From Flavobacteriaceae bacterium (GTDB lineage Bacteria; Bacteroidota; Bacteroidia; Flavobacteriales; Flavobacteriaceae): 64,000 bases of DNA. The notes below the pieces were generated by a model. The model had not been told where the DNA came from, searched no databases, and saw only the letters and a program-made list of their open reading frames with translations. The stretch is taken from the NCBI GenBank assembly GCA_030148025.1, contig JASBUG010000009.1, positions 171,828-235,827 on the forward strand. Reading direction: 5' to 3'. Shown in pieces: positions 36,242-45,372 of the stretch (its first letter is position 1; each line of letters begins with the position of its first letter). The position numbers were made by a program, and so were the translations under genes.

Positions 36242-37042
36242 TTAAAATCTATTATCGCCATCTAAAAGATCGCCTAAACCACCTAAAATACTACCTTCAC
36301 CTTTGTCTCGACCTCCGCCTCTAGGAGCACTTGCCAAAACTCGGCCAGCTAATCGGCTAAATGGTAAAGATTGAATGTAAACAGTCCCTGGTCCTTGTAG
36401 TCTGGCAAAGAATAAGCCTTCCCCTCCAAAAATAGTATTCTTTATACCACCAACAAATTCAATGTCGTAATCAACATCTTTAGTAAAACCAACAATACAG
36501 CCAGTATCTACTTTTATCACCTCGCCAGCCATAAGTGTTTTTTTAGCCATATTTCCTCCAGCATGAACAAAAGCCATTCCATCACCTTCTAACTTTTGCA
36601 TTATAAATCCTTCACCTCCAAAAAGTCCTCTTCCTAATTTCTTACTGAATTCTATACCTACACTCACACCTTTTGCAGCACATAGGAAAGCATCTTTTTG
36701 ACAAACAAACTTACCTCCAAATTCGGTAAGATCTATAGGGATTATTTTTCCAGGATAAGGAGATGCAAACGATACATTTCTTTTACCAACAAGATCGTTA
36801 TAAAATGCCGTCATAAATAAACTCTCTCCTGTTAATATTCGTTTTCCTGCGCCTAGAATAGACCCAAGAAATCCTTGATTTTTCTTTGACCCATCCCCAA
36901 AAATGGTTTCCATTTTTATGCCGTCGTCCATCATCATAAAGCTGCCTGCTTCTGCAACGACGCCTTCTTGAGGATCAAGCTCAATTTCTACAAATTGCAT
37001 TTCCTCACCATATATTCTATAATCAATTTCGTGTGCTGTCAT
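36242..37042 (-). CDS. TIGR00266 / AIM24 family protein
   Basis: 266 aa, cytosolic, beta-rich. Start [20 protein letters not shown] and [16 protein letters not shown] are the family signature; later [43 protein letters not shown] and [22 protein letters not shown] give the duplicated AIM24 double-sheet pattern. The C-terminal tail is Gly/Arg-rich ([15 protein letters not shown]), then GGLGDLLDG. Function unknown; the mitochondrial homologue affects inner-membrane organisation. Confidence 0.92.
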   Translation of the reverse strand: MTAHEIDYRIYGEEMQFVEIELDPQEGVVAEAGSFMMMDDGIKMETIFGDGSKKNQGFLGSILGAGKRILTGESLFMTAFYNDLVGKRNVSFASPYPGKIIPIDLTEFGGKFVCQKDAFLCAAKGVSVGIEFSKKLGRGLFGGEGFIMQKLEGDGMAFVHAGGNMAKKTLMAGEVIKVDTGCIVGFTKDVDYDIEFVGGIKNTIFGGEGLFFARLQGPGTVYIQSLPFSRLAGRVLASAPRGGGRDKGEGSILGGLGDLLDGDNRF

Positions 37043-37109
37043 GTTTGTAATCTTTAATTATTATTTTCTTTATATGTTGATTCAAGTCCTATTTTGTTAC
37101 ATATACTCT

Positions 37110-37571
37110 TTAGTATCTTGCTTTTACTTTTAAGGTCCATTCAAAATTGAAGCTAGATACTTCAATTCCTTCCGAATTAATCCCTTTTGAATGCAAAGAA
37201 ACAATTTGTCCCTCTCCAGTTTCTATAGCTTTAGAAATGGCTTCATCAATTAAATGACCTTCATTACATTCAAAAGTAATTCTTCCAGTCGCCTTTTTTG
37301 TAAAACTTGCATTATTATTTGCAACAAGCATAGATATTTTGTGTCCGCTTTCTCTTATTTTCATCATCACTAAAGCGCCAGTTGTAAGTTCGGCCGCCAT
37401 TCCTTGAACTGCCCAAAACATAGATTTAAATGGATTTTGATTAATCCATCTATGCTTGACTGTTACGACACACTTATTTGCATCCAAATATTTTGTTCTT
37501 ACGCCTGTAAAGTATGCTGCTGGCAGCTTAAACATCAAGAAAGTATTGAGTTTCCTAGGTGTCACCTTCAT
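37110..37571 (-). CDS. DUF4442 hotdog-fold protein (PaaI thioesterase-like)
   Basis: 153 aa. The hotdog pattern includes FKLPAAYFTGVRTKYLDANKC, KHRWINQNPFKSMFWAVQGMAAELTTGAL (the central helix; N-P-x-x-S-M-x-x-A is the DUF4442 signature) and a five-strand C-terminal half. Related hotdog proteins are acyl-CoA thioesterases; catalytic residues of PaaI are not obvious here. The gene follows the same orientation as the TIGR00266 gene, 67 bp upstream of it, so the two may be co-transcribed. Confidence 0.85.
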   Translation of the reverse strand: MKVTPRKLNTFLMFKLPAAYFTGVRTKYLDANKCVVTVKHRWINQNPFKSMFWAVQGMAAELTTGALVMMKIRESGHKISMLVANNNASFTKKATGRITFECNEGHLIDEAISKAIETGEGQIVSLHSKGINSEGIEVSSFNFEWTLKVKARY

Positions 37572-37653
37572 TTATTGAATAATTTTTCACCAAAATAATC
37601 AAAATATACGGCATCTCTAAATGTTAATTTTATGTTAAACTATACTACTATGT

Positions 37654-37686
37654 TTTGCACAATACCTTCTTTTAGATATATATTTG
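37654..37686 (+). promoter_or_regulatory. Promoter TTTG-N21-TATATTTG
   Basis: -33 TTTG at 37654-37657 and -7 TATATTTG at 37679-37686, 30 bp before the DUF4870 ATG; close to the Bacteroidota consensus spacing of 19-21 bp. Confidence 0.55.
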
Positions 37687-37716
37687 CAATAGAAATTACT
37701 ATATGTTTTAGAAATC

Positions 37717-38169
37717 ATGTTAACCACACACCAAAAAAATGTTGCAGCTGTAATACATTTATCAGCACTTTCAAAGTTTCTTTTTCCGTTAGGAAATTTA
37801 ATTATGCCGTTAGTATTATGGTCTATGAATAAAGAAAAATCTGAGTTTATTGATAAACATGGAAAACAAGCTATCAATTTTCAAATTAGCATTTTGCTAT
37901 ACACTATAATTATAGGGTCGCTAACTATTCCACTATTTTTATTTGGTGTTCTAAATTCTGTTAGTTTTCCAGAATTTTGGAATGTGTATGATTTCGATTT
38001 TCATATCTCTCACAGAGACAGTGTAAATACTATAATTTTTGCTTTAATAGTTGGTTTACTAGCTCTTGGCGTATTTGTTTTTGAAATCATTTTTATAATC
38101 ATTGCCACAAGTAAAGCAAATCAAGGAGAACCATTTAAATATCCTATAACCATCAATTTTTTAAAATAA
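37717..38169 (+). CDS. DUF4870 membrane protein
   Basis: 150 aa. TTHQKNVAAVIHLSALSKFLFPLGNLIMP is the DUF4870 start (helix 1). The next conserved block is SMNKEKSEFIDKHGKQAINFQISI, with the H-G-x-x-A-x-N-F motif. Three to four transmembrane helices in all. Function unknown. It precedes the PadR-PspC-GIN genes, which are commonly near DUF4870 proteins in Flavobacteriaceae; the intervening ATCA repeat region separates the units. Confidence 0.88.
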   Translation: MLTTHQKNVAAVIHLSALSKFLFPLGNLIMPLVLWSMNKEKSEFIDKHGKQAINFQISILLYTIIIGSLTIPLFLFGVLNSVSFPEFWNVYDFDFHISHRDSVNTIIFALIVGLLALGVFVFEIIFIIIATSKANQGEPFKYPITINFLK

Positions 38170-38212
38170 ATCAAATTCACATCAATCAAAAAAAACTAAT
38201 CAACCATCAACC

Positions 38213-38237
38213 ATCAATCAATCAATCAATCAATCAA
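38213..38237. repeat. ATCA microsatellite (about six units)
   Basis: Six tandem ATCA units in the 158-bp gap before the PadR gene; similar shorter runs occur before other genes (about 34236 and 40459). Confidence 0.75.
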
Positions 38238-38240
38238 AAA

Positions 38241-38306
38241 ATGAACAGTTTAATGAACCTAAATTCTATTTTAATGAAGTCCAGTAAAATGCATACAGAT
38301 AAATAG
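38241..38306 (+). CDS. Possible 21-codon leader ORF
   Basis: ATG-started 21-codon frame (MNSLMNLNSI...) just after the ATCA repeat and 21 bp upstream of the PadR start. Too short to judge coding; may be a leader peptide or chance. Confidence 0.2.
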   Translation: MNSLMNLNSILMKSSKMHTDK

Positions 38307-38327
38307 AATGTAAATAATTAGTATCAC

Positions 38328-38669
38328 ATGAAAATAGAAAACACAAAAGCACAAATGCGTAAAGGCGTCTTAGAGTACTGCATACTATCTATCTTAAAAG
38401 ATGATGATGCGTATGTAGCTGAGATTCTTGGCACCTTAAAAGAGGCTAAGATGCTTGTGGTAGAAGGAACTATATATCCTTTACTAACACGTCTTAAAAA
38501 CGCAGGATTGCTCAACTATCGTTGGGAAGAATCTACCTCGGGTCCTCCAAGAAAATATTACGGCTTAACAGAAACAGGAAAATTATTTTTAAAAGAATTA
38601 AATACCACTTGGAGTGAATTACAAAATGCCGTTAATCTAGTAACAAGTCAAAAAACAACATCAAAATGA
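38328..38669 (+). CDS. PadR family transcriptional regulator
   Basis: 113 aa winged helix: QMRKGVLEYCILSILKDDDAYVAEIL, then the recognition part VVEGTIYPLLTRLKNAGLLNYRWEES and the wing with the PadR signature GPPRKYYGLTETG. A C-terminal dimerisation helix follows. PadR proteins are ligand-responsive repressors. Overlaps the PspC gene by 4 bp, so it very probably autoregulates the PadR-PspC-GIN unit. Confidence 0.93.
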   Translation: MKIENTKAQMRKGVLEYCILSILKDDDAYVAEILGTLKEAKMLVVEGTIYPLLTRLKNAGLLNYRWEESTSGPPRKYYGLTETGKLFLKELNTTWSELQNAVNLVTSQKTTSK

Positions 38670-40390
38670 ATAAAACAGTCAATATAAATTTAGCAGGTAT
38701 ATTCTTTCATATAGATGAAGATGCATACTCAAAATTGCAACGCTACCTTGAGGCTATTAAACGTTCATTTACAGATCCTCAAGGACGAAACGAAATTATA
38801 TCAGATATTGAAGCACGTATCGCAGAATTATTTAATGAGCGTGTTCAAAATGAAAAGCAAGTAGTTTCTGTTAAAGAAGTAGAAGAGGTTATTGCCATTA
38901 TGGGGCAACCTGAAGATTACGCTGTAGACGAAGAGATTTTTGAAGATGAGCCTAAACAACAATATTCAAGATCTACCTCTACATCTTCTAATAATAGAAA
39001 ACTATTTAGAGATACAGAAAACGCCTATATTGGTGGTGTATCTGCAGGATTAAGTCATTATTTAGGAATAGACCCATTATGGATTCGTTTAATTTGGGTA
39101 TTATTATTCTTTGGAGCAGGAACAGGTATATTTATCTATATCTTATTATGGATACTAATGCCTGCAGCCGAAACGACAGCCGAAAAATTGGCCATGTCGG
39201 GAAAGCCAGTTAACATTACTAATATAGAAGAAAAAGTAAAAGAAGGGTTTAGTAATGTTAAAGAAAGTCTGGAAGATGCAGCAGACAAAATTAAGAGTGC
39301 GGATTACAATAAGACTGGAGATCGTGTACAGTCTGCTTCTCGCTCTTTCTTTGATGCCCTTGGAAATATAATTATGTTCTTTTTTAAGATCATCGCCAAA
39401 TTTATTGGTATTATCTTAATGATTGTAGGAGCATCAACCTTAATAGGTTTAGTAGTTGGATTACTTTCTATAGGTGTTGCAGATATTTTCCATTTCCCTG
39501 GATTAGATATGGCAGATATAGTTAATTCTACCAACTTACCAATTTGGTTAGTATCACTATTAACGCTGTTTGCAGTAGGAATTCCATTCTTCTACATATT
39601 TATCTTAGGTCTTAAAATATTAGTAGTTAATATTAAGTCGCCTGGAAAAATTGCTAATTTCTCATTAATTGGATTATGGTTAGCAACTATTATTACACTT
39701 TCAGTATTTGCTGCAAGAGAGGTTACAGAGTTTGCCAGAGAAGCTAGTGTTACAAATAGAACCGAACTTAATATTAAAACCAATGATACACTGTATGTAA
39801 AAATGGCTGCAAACGAGCAGTACTCAAGCTATGTACATAGAGATTATGACTTTGATATTTACTATGATGAAAATGACAACAGAATGATCTATTCTAATAA
39901 TGTGAGACTAATTTTTAGATCTACCAAAGACTCATTAGCATCAGTAAGTGTTGAAAAAACCTCAAGAGGTAATAGTTATCAAAATGCCAAGGAACGTGCC
40001 AGTAATGTAAACTACAACCATGCATTTGTAAATAACGAACTGTTACTGGATGGTTACTTTTTAACCGATGCAGAAAATAAATTTAGAGATCAAGAAGTGG
40101 AAGTTACTTTATATCTACCAGAAGGAAGCATTGTATATATAGATGATAACACCTACTCTTTCCATAGCAATTATCGCTACTATAGGGATATTATAGACAA
40201 TGGTAATGAAGAACATTATTTAAAAGTAATTAAAGACGATGTTATATGTCTTGATTGTGGAGAGAGCAGTAATAATGACAATGAAAAAAGTTCTTTAAAA
40301 ATGGATAAAGACAGCATCGAATATAAAGATGAAGAAGTAAAAGCAACTATAGACTCTAACGGAATAAGTATCAAATCAACAAATAACTAA
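38666..40390 (+). CDS. PspC domain membrane protein
   Basis: 574 aa. Residues 1-90 are a charged domain (NINLAGIFFHIDEDAYSKLQRYLEAI, EIISDIEARIAELF) often found before PspC in this phylum. The PspC domain is at about 112-170 (RDTENAYIGGVSAGLSHYLGIDP, then a membrane helix and LLWILMPA). Three more transmembrane helices lie at about 230-350. A C-terminal extracytoplasmic beta region ends with the acidic tail. PspC proteins sense envelope stress in the phage-shock response of Proteobacteria; here the function is inferred from the PadR and GIN neighbours. Confidence 0.88.
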   Translation: MNKTVNINLAGIFFHIDEDAYSKLQRYLEAIKRSFTDPQGRNEIISDIEARIAELFNERVQNEKQVVSVKEVEEVIAIMGQPEDYAVDEEIFEDEPKQQYSRSTSTSSNNRKLFRDTENAYIGGVSAGLSHYLGIDPLWIRLIWVLLFFGAGTGIFIYILLWILMPAAETTAEKLAMSGKPVNITNIEEKVKEGFSNVKESLEDAADKIKSADYNKTGDRVQSASRSFFDALGNIIMFFFKIIAKFIGIILMIVGASTLIGLVVGLLSIGVADIFHFPGLDMADIVNSTNLPIWLVSLLTLFAVGIPFFYIFILGLKILVVNIKSPGKIANFSLIGLWLATIITLSVFAAREVTEFAREASVTNRTELNIKTNDTLYVKMAANEQYSSYVHRDYDFDIYYDENDNRMIYSNNVRLIFRSTKDSLASVSVEKTSRGNSYQNAKERASNVNYNHAFVNNELLLDGYFLTDAENKFRDQEVEVTLYLPEGSIVYIDDNTYSFHSNYRYYRDIIDNGNEEHYLKVIKDDVICLDCGESSNNDNEKSSLKMDKDSIEYKDEEVKATIDSNGISIKSTNN

Positions 40391-40393
40391 CAA

Positions 40394-40425
40394 TTCATAC
40401 CGAATCTTTGACGGTTCGGTATGAA
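40394..40425. other. Hairpin TTCATACCGAA/TTCGGTATGAA
   Basis: Perfect 11-bp arms and a 10-nt loop just after the PspC stop. No T run follows on the plus strand, so it is probably an RNA-stabilising or regulatory hairpin rather than a terminator. Confidence 0.55.
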
Positions 40426-40515
40426 AAATTTAAAAAAAACAAGTATTACAAATACTTTTAACACATCAATCAACAAGCGCTGAATTTAGAACAGCAAAAA
40501 CAAAATCACACTATT

Positions 40516-41241
40516 ATGACAACTTTAGCAAAATTTATTATTGGCCTCATTGCAAGTCTTACCTTAATGTCCTGCCAGTTCAGTATTTCTGGACTAGGTG
40601 TTAGAGGAAACGGAGATGTAGAAACTGTAGAGCGTCACATCAGTGATAACTTTACAGAAATTCGAGTTAGTCGTGGACTAGATGTTTATTTAACGCAAAG
40701 CGATGAAACAAGCTTAAGTGTTCAAGCAGACGAAAATCTACACGACATTATTATAACAGAAGTAGAAGGAAATGTACTTCGCATTTATGCTGACGAGAAC
40801 ATTAGCTATGCCGCTTCAAGAAAAGTTATGGTAAGCTTTAAGGATATTGAAAAGATCACCTCAACTAGTGGTAGTGATGTATATTCTACCAACACAATTA
40901 CAGTTGAAAGTCTTGAACTATCTACCACAAGTGGTAGTGACATGGAGTTAAATGTAGATACCGAAGTTATAGATTGTAGCTCAACAAGTGGTAGCGATCT
41001 AAGAATTTCAGGAAGCACAAACAAGTTATACGCTTCTGCAACCAGTGGTAGCGATATAAAAGCTGGTAATTTAAAAGCTAAAATTAGTGAAGTAAAAGCT
41101 AGTAGTGGTGCAGATATTACCGTAAATACTTCAGATGAGCTTTACGCCAAAGCCAGTAGTGGCGGAGATATTAAATACTATGGAAACCCAGACAAAGTGA
41201 CTAAAAAAGATGGGGTTTCTGGTAGTGTAAGAAAACAATAA
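40516..41241 (+). CDS. GIN domain (DUF2807) lipoprotein with TSGSD repeats
   Basis: 241 aa. Lipoprotein signal MTTLAKFIIGLIASLTLMSC. The DUF2807 start GNGDVETVERHISDNFTEIRVSRGLDVYLTQ is followed by six imperfect repeats of about 20-21 residues marked by TSGSD or SSGAD (about residues 113-215). These should form a beta-helix. Function unknown; such proteins are exported and may bind the envelope. Downstream of the PspC gene, ended by a terminator at 41318. Confidence 0.93.
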   Translation: MTTLAKFIIGLIASLTLMSCQFSISGLGVRGNGDVETVERHISDNFTEIRVSRGLDVYLTQSDETSLSVQADENLHDIIITEVEGNVLRIYADENISYAASRKVMVSFKDIEKITSTSGSDVYSTNTITVESLELSTTSGSDMELNVDTEVIDCSSTSGSDLRISGSTNKLYASATSGSDIKAGNLKAKISEVKASSGADITVNTSDELYAKASSGGDIKYYGNPDKVTKKDGVSGSVRKQ

Positions 41242-41317
41242 ACTAACCATAACTGAATATAATTCAGTACCAATTTATACTCTTTTTTTAATTGAGTATA
41301 CTAACCAATCATGTTTT

Positions 41318-41357
41318 ACCGTTCGAAAGTTAAAATCTAACTTTAGGACGGTTTTTT
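41318..41357 (+). terminator. Rho-independent terminator
   Basis: ACCGTTC...GAAAGTTA pairs with TAACTTT...GACGGT, followed by six T (41352-41357). Confidence 0.75.
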
Positions 41358-41360
41358 GTA

Positions 41361-41368
41361 TATATTTG
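41361..41368 (+). promoter_or_regulatory. Candidate -7 box TATATTTG
   Basis: Exact TAnnTTTG 17 bp before the ATG at 41386 and just behind the terminator; supports a separate unit for the second GIN gene. Confidence 0.45.
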
Positions 41369-41385
41369 TTAGACAAATCTTTATT

Positions 41386-42231
41386 ATGATGTTAAAAAGG
41401 ATCTTTATACTCTCGCTCGTTATTTTTTGTAATACAGTTATTTACGGTCAAAAAAAAGAAAAAATAAAGGGCGACAGAAATGTTACCATCATGGAGACAC
41501 CTATTAACTCATTTAATAAAATAATTGTTGGAGAAAATTTTAATGTAGATATTATTGAAGGTGATAACGCGTCTATTTTTATTGAATCAGATGACAATTT
41601 ACATAGCGTAATTAAATTCACAGTAGCAGATAGTACTTTGAGCATTCAGACAACAAAAAAGATCACTTCCTTTAAACAATTAAGCATAAAAGTAATTTAT
41701 ACGAATACCTTAAAAGAGATCGAGACGGTTCAAAATGGTGAAATAAGCTCTTTAACGTCTATAGATTTAAACAATATTACACTAAAAAGCAGTGGTAATT
41801 CGAGAGCATTTTTAAATATAAAATCTGAATCTTTTAATCTAAATAGTGGTGATCGTTCTAGAGTAAAACTTAATTTAACCACTGCCCTATCTAAGTTTGA
41901 AATGAGTGATAATAGTAAGCTAGATGCATTAATTAATGCAGATAGTATGAACATAGATCTCTACCAGCGTAGTGATGCAAAAGTTAGAGGAAATTTACAA
42001 ACCCTAAAAGTTAGAGCCGACAATGCCTCTAATCTGGAAGGAAAAGAATTGGTTTCTAAAAACTGTAATGTACTATCTGAAGCAACAAGCGATGTGGCCG
42101 TTAACGTTACTAACAATTTAGTGCTTGATGTTTCTGGTAGTGGTGAGATCTATATTTACGATGAGCCAAAAATTACTATTAACAGATTTACAAATACAGC
42201 AAAACTCCATAAAAAAGAAATAAAGAAGTAA
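41386..42231 (+). CDS. Second GIN domain (DUF2807) secreted protein
   Basis: About 281 aa. Start taken at ATG 41386 (ATG 41389 equally good); an in-frame TTG at 41356 falls in the terminator U-run. Signal MMLKRIFILSLVIFCNTVIYGQ. The DUF2807 core contains NSFNKIIVGENFNVDIIEGDN and FKQLSIKVIYTNTLKEIE, then irregular beta-helix repeats with SGNS, SGDR, SDNS, and finally LDVSGSGEIYIYDEP, where the S-G-S-G-E turn is the family mark. Function unknown; paralogue of 40516-41241 but not lipidated. Confidence 0.87.
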   Translation: MMLKRIFILSLVIFCNTVIYGQKKEKIKGDRNVTIMETPINSFNKIIVGENFNVDIIEGDNASIFIESDDNLHSVIKFTVADSTLSIQTTKKITSFKQLSIKVIYTNTLKEIETVQNGEISSLTSIDLNNITLKSSGNSRAFLNIKSESFNLNSGDRSRVKLNLTTALSKFEMSDNSKLDALINADSMNIDLYQRSDAKVRGNLQTLKVRADNASNLEGKELVSKNCNVLSEATSDVAVNVTNNLVLDVSGSGEIYIYDEPKITINRFTNTAKLHKKEIKK

Positions 42232-42282
42232 TATTACTTATTAAAACAGCTAACTTCTTGCATTTGTAGTGCATCATGAATT

Positions 42283-43677
42283 TCAAATACTATTACCATT
42301 AGCCAAAAACCACGCGGTTAAAAACACCAATTTAGTACGCTTTGCTAATATTCTATAGTTTATTTTATCTGCAGTGTCGGTAGGACTATGATAATCGTCG
42401 GTTACACCACTAAAATAAAATATAGAAGGCACACCATGCTTAGCAAAACTCCAATGATCAGACCTATAATAAACTTGATCTGGATGCTTCTCATCATTAT
42501 ACGTATAATCTAATTCTAATTTTGTATGATTAGCATTTGTAGTCTCACTTAAATCATGCAGTTTTTTTGATATTCTATCCGATCCTACCAAATAAACATA
42601 ATCTTCAAAATCGGCATATTCATGAGCAATTCTACCCAACATATCAATGTTTAAATTTGCAACAAATTGGTCTGTTTTAAGCATTGTGTTCTTTACAAAA
42701 TAATCAGAACCAAATAGCCCTTGCTCCTCTCCTGTAAAAGCTACAAAAAGTACAGAACGCTTAGGCGAAAAACCAAAAGACTTTGCTTGCATAAAAGCGT
42801 CGGCTATTTCTAAAATACAAGCTACACCAGATGCGTTATCGTCTGCTCCAGGTAAGACTTCATTTTTATGAACTCCCATATGGTCGTAATGAGCTGTCAC
42901 AACTACAAACTCATCTTTAAATTCAGAACCTTCAATATAACCAACAACATTTTCAGTATTTATTATTTTCTCTTCACGTTGTACCAAATATTTAACTTCT
43001 AACTTATCTTCTTTATTTTGCGATATAGTCTGCCATATATTTCTACCTATATAAAAAACAGCCTTTGAGGTTGCTTTAGGTGCATTAATTTGCCTTAAAT
43101 AAGTTTCTCTTTCTCCACTTAAACTATATCCTTTTCTAAACTCTTGTAAGGTGCCTTCTAAAATCACAAAAATTGCATTAGCCCCTAAATCTTGTAGCCT
43201 ATCTATAGAATCTGGTTTTAAATAATTCTGATCTACCACAACTGTCTTTCCTTTAATATCATTTGGGAGAGTCTTTCGAGTATCGATATATTGCATTAAG
43301 GTATGCTCAACTTGATGCATATTAACTTCTCCAAAAAACTCAAAATCTTTACCCCTATTTAATTCTATTCCGTTTATAGTCAACTCCATTTTTTTAGGAG
43401 TGGAACGTAATAATTGAAACTCTTGCAAATAATCTGGAAACTGTACAAATGGAGTAACACCAAGAGCTTCAAACTGAGTTCTAATAAAGTTAGCAGCTAT
43501 TTTTTGTCCTTTTTCACCAGTATACCTCCCTTCAAGGTCTTTTGATGACAAATAATAAACCATCTTTTTAAGATCGGTTTCATTTACTGCTTTTGTAAGC
43601 TCGTCGATATTTACTTGCGCCCTAGCTACATTAAGTGAACATGTGAGGCATAAAAGAAAAACAATAATACATCTCAT
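42283..43677 (-). CDS. M28 family metallopeptidase
   Basis: 464 aa with signal MRCIIVFLLCLTCSLNVARAQ. A PA-like insert region (about 120-240) precedes the M28 core. Di-zinc ligands are visible in order: VVTAHYDHMG, PGADDNASG, FTGEEQGLFGS, NLNIDMLG and YRSDHWSF. M28 enzymes are secreted aminopeptidases. Two bp behind the small secreted protein gene on the same strand, so co-transcribed with it. Confidence 0.92.
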   Translation of the reverse strand: MRCIIVFLLCLTCSLNVARAQVNIDELTKAVNETDLKKMVYYLSSKDLEGRYTGEKGQKIAANFIRTQFEALGVTPFVQFPDYLQEFQLLRSTPKKMELTINGIELNRGKDFEFFGEVNMHQVEHTLMQYIDTRKTLPNDIKGKTVVVDQNYLKPDSIDRLQDLGANAIFVILEGTLQEFRKGYSLSGERETYLRQINAPKATSKAVFYIGRNIWQTISQNKEDKLEVKYLVQREEKIINTENVVGYIEGSEFKDEFVVVTAHYDHMGVHKNEVLPGADDNASGVACILEIADAFMQAKSFGFSPKRSVLFVAFTGEEQGLFGSDYFVKNTMLKTDQFVANLNIDMLGRIAHEYADFEDYVYLVGSDRISKKLHDLSETTNANHTKLELDYTYNDEKHPDQVYYRSDHWSFAKHGVPSIFYFSGVTDDYHSPTDTADKINYRILAKRTKLVFLTAWFLANGNSI

Positions 43678-43679
43678 AG

Positions 43680-44114
43680 CTACTTCACTTTATTTGCTCT
43701 TACTACTTGTTCACCTTCTACCTTATTTGCATTATATAACAGGCTAATAATTTTATTGGTTTTCTTGCTTCTTGTAAAATGTACTTTAATAAAAGGCTCT
43801 CTTTTTAGATAGAACTTATCTTTATATTGTGGAATTATAGAACTCTGCTCTGTCATTGTAGTTTCTTTCTCATCAGGTTCTTCTACAGGAATAATTATGG
43901 CCATAACTCCATTATTTATTTCAACCTTGATTTCCATTTCAGAACCATTATTTATCTTATAAACTCCCGTAAATTCATTCTGCTCTTTTTCAGATATATC
44001 AATAGATTTTAGATACTCTGTTACTACTTTTTCTTTTTTTGTCGATTCCTGTGCGCTTATAGCTTGTATAGACAGCACAGAAAGAATAATTAATATGTGA
44101 TTTACTGTTCTCAT
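43680..44114 (-). CDS. Small secreted protein of unknown function
   Basis: 144 aa. Signal MRTVNHILIILSVLSIQAISAQ. The rest is Lys/Glu-rich with a short beta pattern (NEFTGVYKINNGSEMEIKVEINNGVMAIIIP, then KDKFYLKREPFIKVHF), like DUF3471-type C-terminal modules of serine hydrolases. No domain is recognised with confidence. Co-transcribed with the M28 peptidase. Confidence 0.75.
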   Translation of the reverse strand: MRTVNHILIILSVLSIQAISAQESTKKEKVVTEYLKSIDISEKEQNEFTGVYKINNGSEMEIKVEINNGVMAIIIPVEEPDEKETTMTEQSSIIPQYKDKFYLKREPFIKVHFTRSKKTNKIISLLYNANKVEGEQVVRANKVK

Positions 44115-44310
44115 GTTTTTTGATTTGCAACAATGTTACGATGAGTTTTTAAAAGGGAAAAGTCCATGTTATAAATAGCGGTTTAGAATATTTAAACTTC
44201 CAATTATTGAAATGTAATGATTGAATTTCAATACACTGTTTTTTGTAACCTAATAATGCCCTTGATAACATTTAATACTAATAACACACTAAAATGGTTA
44301 CTTTTACTTA

Positions 44311-45372
44311 ATGAAGTTTGAAATTAAAAGAAGTTATATTGAACCAATAGTTCACCTTTTATTTTGGGTTGGGCTTTTTATTATTTCCAAAAGTACTGCA
44401 TCTGCAGATATGGTTCTTGAGGGTTTTGGAAGTAAATCTCAAACACTTTCAGTAAAATATCTTAACCATCTGGCGTTTGTAGCTAGCGCTTTTATTTTTT
44501 ATGGCAACATACTTATTTTTTATAAACTATTTTTCTTAAAACGGAAGTACATTTTATATGCTACAAGTTTAATATTATGGACAGTATTAATTGTTTCTAT
44601 CGAACTAATTATTTTAAAAAATTATTTGTATCCGTTAAATAATTTTTTTGACCATATAGTCACTGATTTTAGTACCGACTTATTAGTAAACAATGGAATC
44701 TTTGTGTTCTTCTCTTTCATATATATATTCACTGATTATTTTATTTTGCTAAGATCTAAACTAAAAGACATTGAAAACAACAAACTAACAAATGAGCTAG
44801 CATTTTTAAAGGCTCAATTAAATCCACATTTTTTATTTAATACTATAAACAATATTTTCTCAACAGCGCAACTTAACAACGATCATGAAACAGCACAACA
44901 ATTAGCTGATTTCACAAAGGTAATTAGGTATTCGCTTTACGAAAGCAACACAGAAACGGTAAGCTTAGAAAAAGAATTGCTTTTCTTAAAAAGCTATGTA
45001 AAAATGAGTTTGCTAAAATTTAAACCAGATGATATTGACATTAAATTTAATATTAATGGAGAAAGTTCTAACAAAACCATTGCTCCACTTATTTTAGTGC
45101 CATTAATAGAAAATGCTTTCAAGCACGGACCAGTGCCTTATGAACCTGCTTTTTTATATATTGATATAGAAATAACCTCAAATACTCTAGAGATAAATGT
45201 GGAAAACTCATATAAAACGAAGAACAAAGATGAGACTCTTAAAGTTGGCGGTATAGGTCTTAAAAACCTAAAGCGACGTTTAGATCTGCTTTATCCTAAT
45301 AAACATGATTTAGAAATTAAACAAAAAAGCGGCAAGTTTGAAACAAAACTTAAATTGGAATTAAATGACTGA
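44311..45372 (+). CDS. LytS/YehU-type sensor histidine kinase
   Basis: 353 aa. Four transmembrane helices in the first 150 residues, then the His_kinase domain (PF06580) with LNPHFLFNTINNIF, phospho-acceptor His173, and the HATPase_c region (VPLIENAFKHG, then GGIGLKNLKRRLDLLYP). The next gene, a LytTR response regulator, overlaps by 8 bp, so this is a two-component pair. Ligand unknown. Confidence 0.93.
   Translation: MKFEIKRSYIEPIVHLLFWVGLFIISKSTASADMVLEGFGSKSQTLSVKYLNHLAFVASAFIFYGNILIFYKLFFLKRKYILYATSLILWTVLIVSIELIILKNYLYPLNNFFDHIVTDFSTDLLVNNGIFVFFSFIYIFTDYFILLRSKLKDIENNKLTNELAFLKAQLNPHFLFNTINNIFSTAQLNNDHETAQQLADFTKVIRYSLYESNTETVSLEKELLFLKSYVKMSLLKFKPDDIDIKFNINGESSNKTIAPLILVPLIENAFKHGPVPYEPAFLYIDIEITSNTLEINVENSYKTKNKDETLKVGGIGLKNLKRRLDLLYPNKHDLEIKQKSGKFETKLKLELND

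Noticed and set aside
40394..40425. Hairpin after the PspC gene as a terminator
   Set aside because: No T run follows on the plus strand, and the GIN gene downstream lies in the same orientation, so termination is not supported.
41356..41385. Upstream TTG start for the second GIN protein
   Set aside because: It falls into the U-run of the preceding terminator and a likely -7 box; ATG 41386 gives a proper signal peptide.
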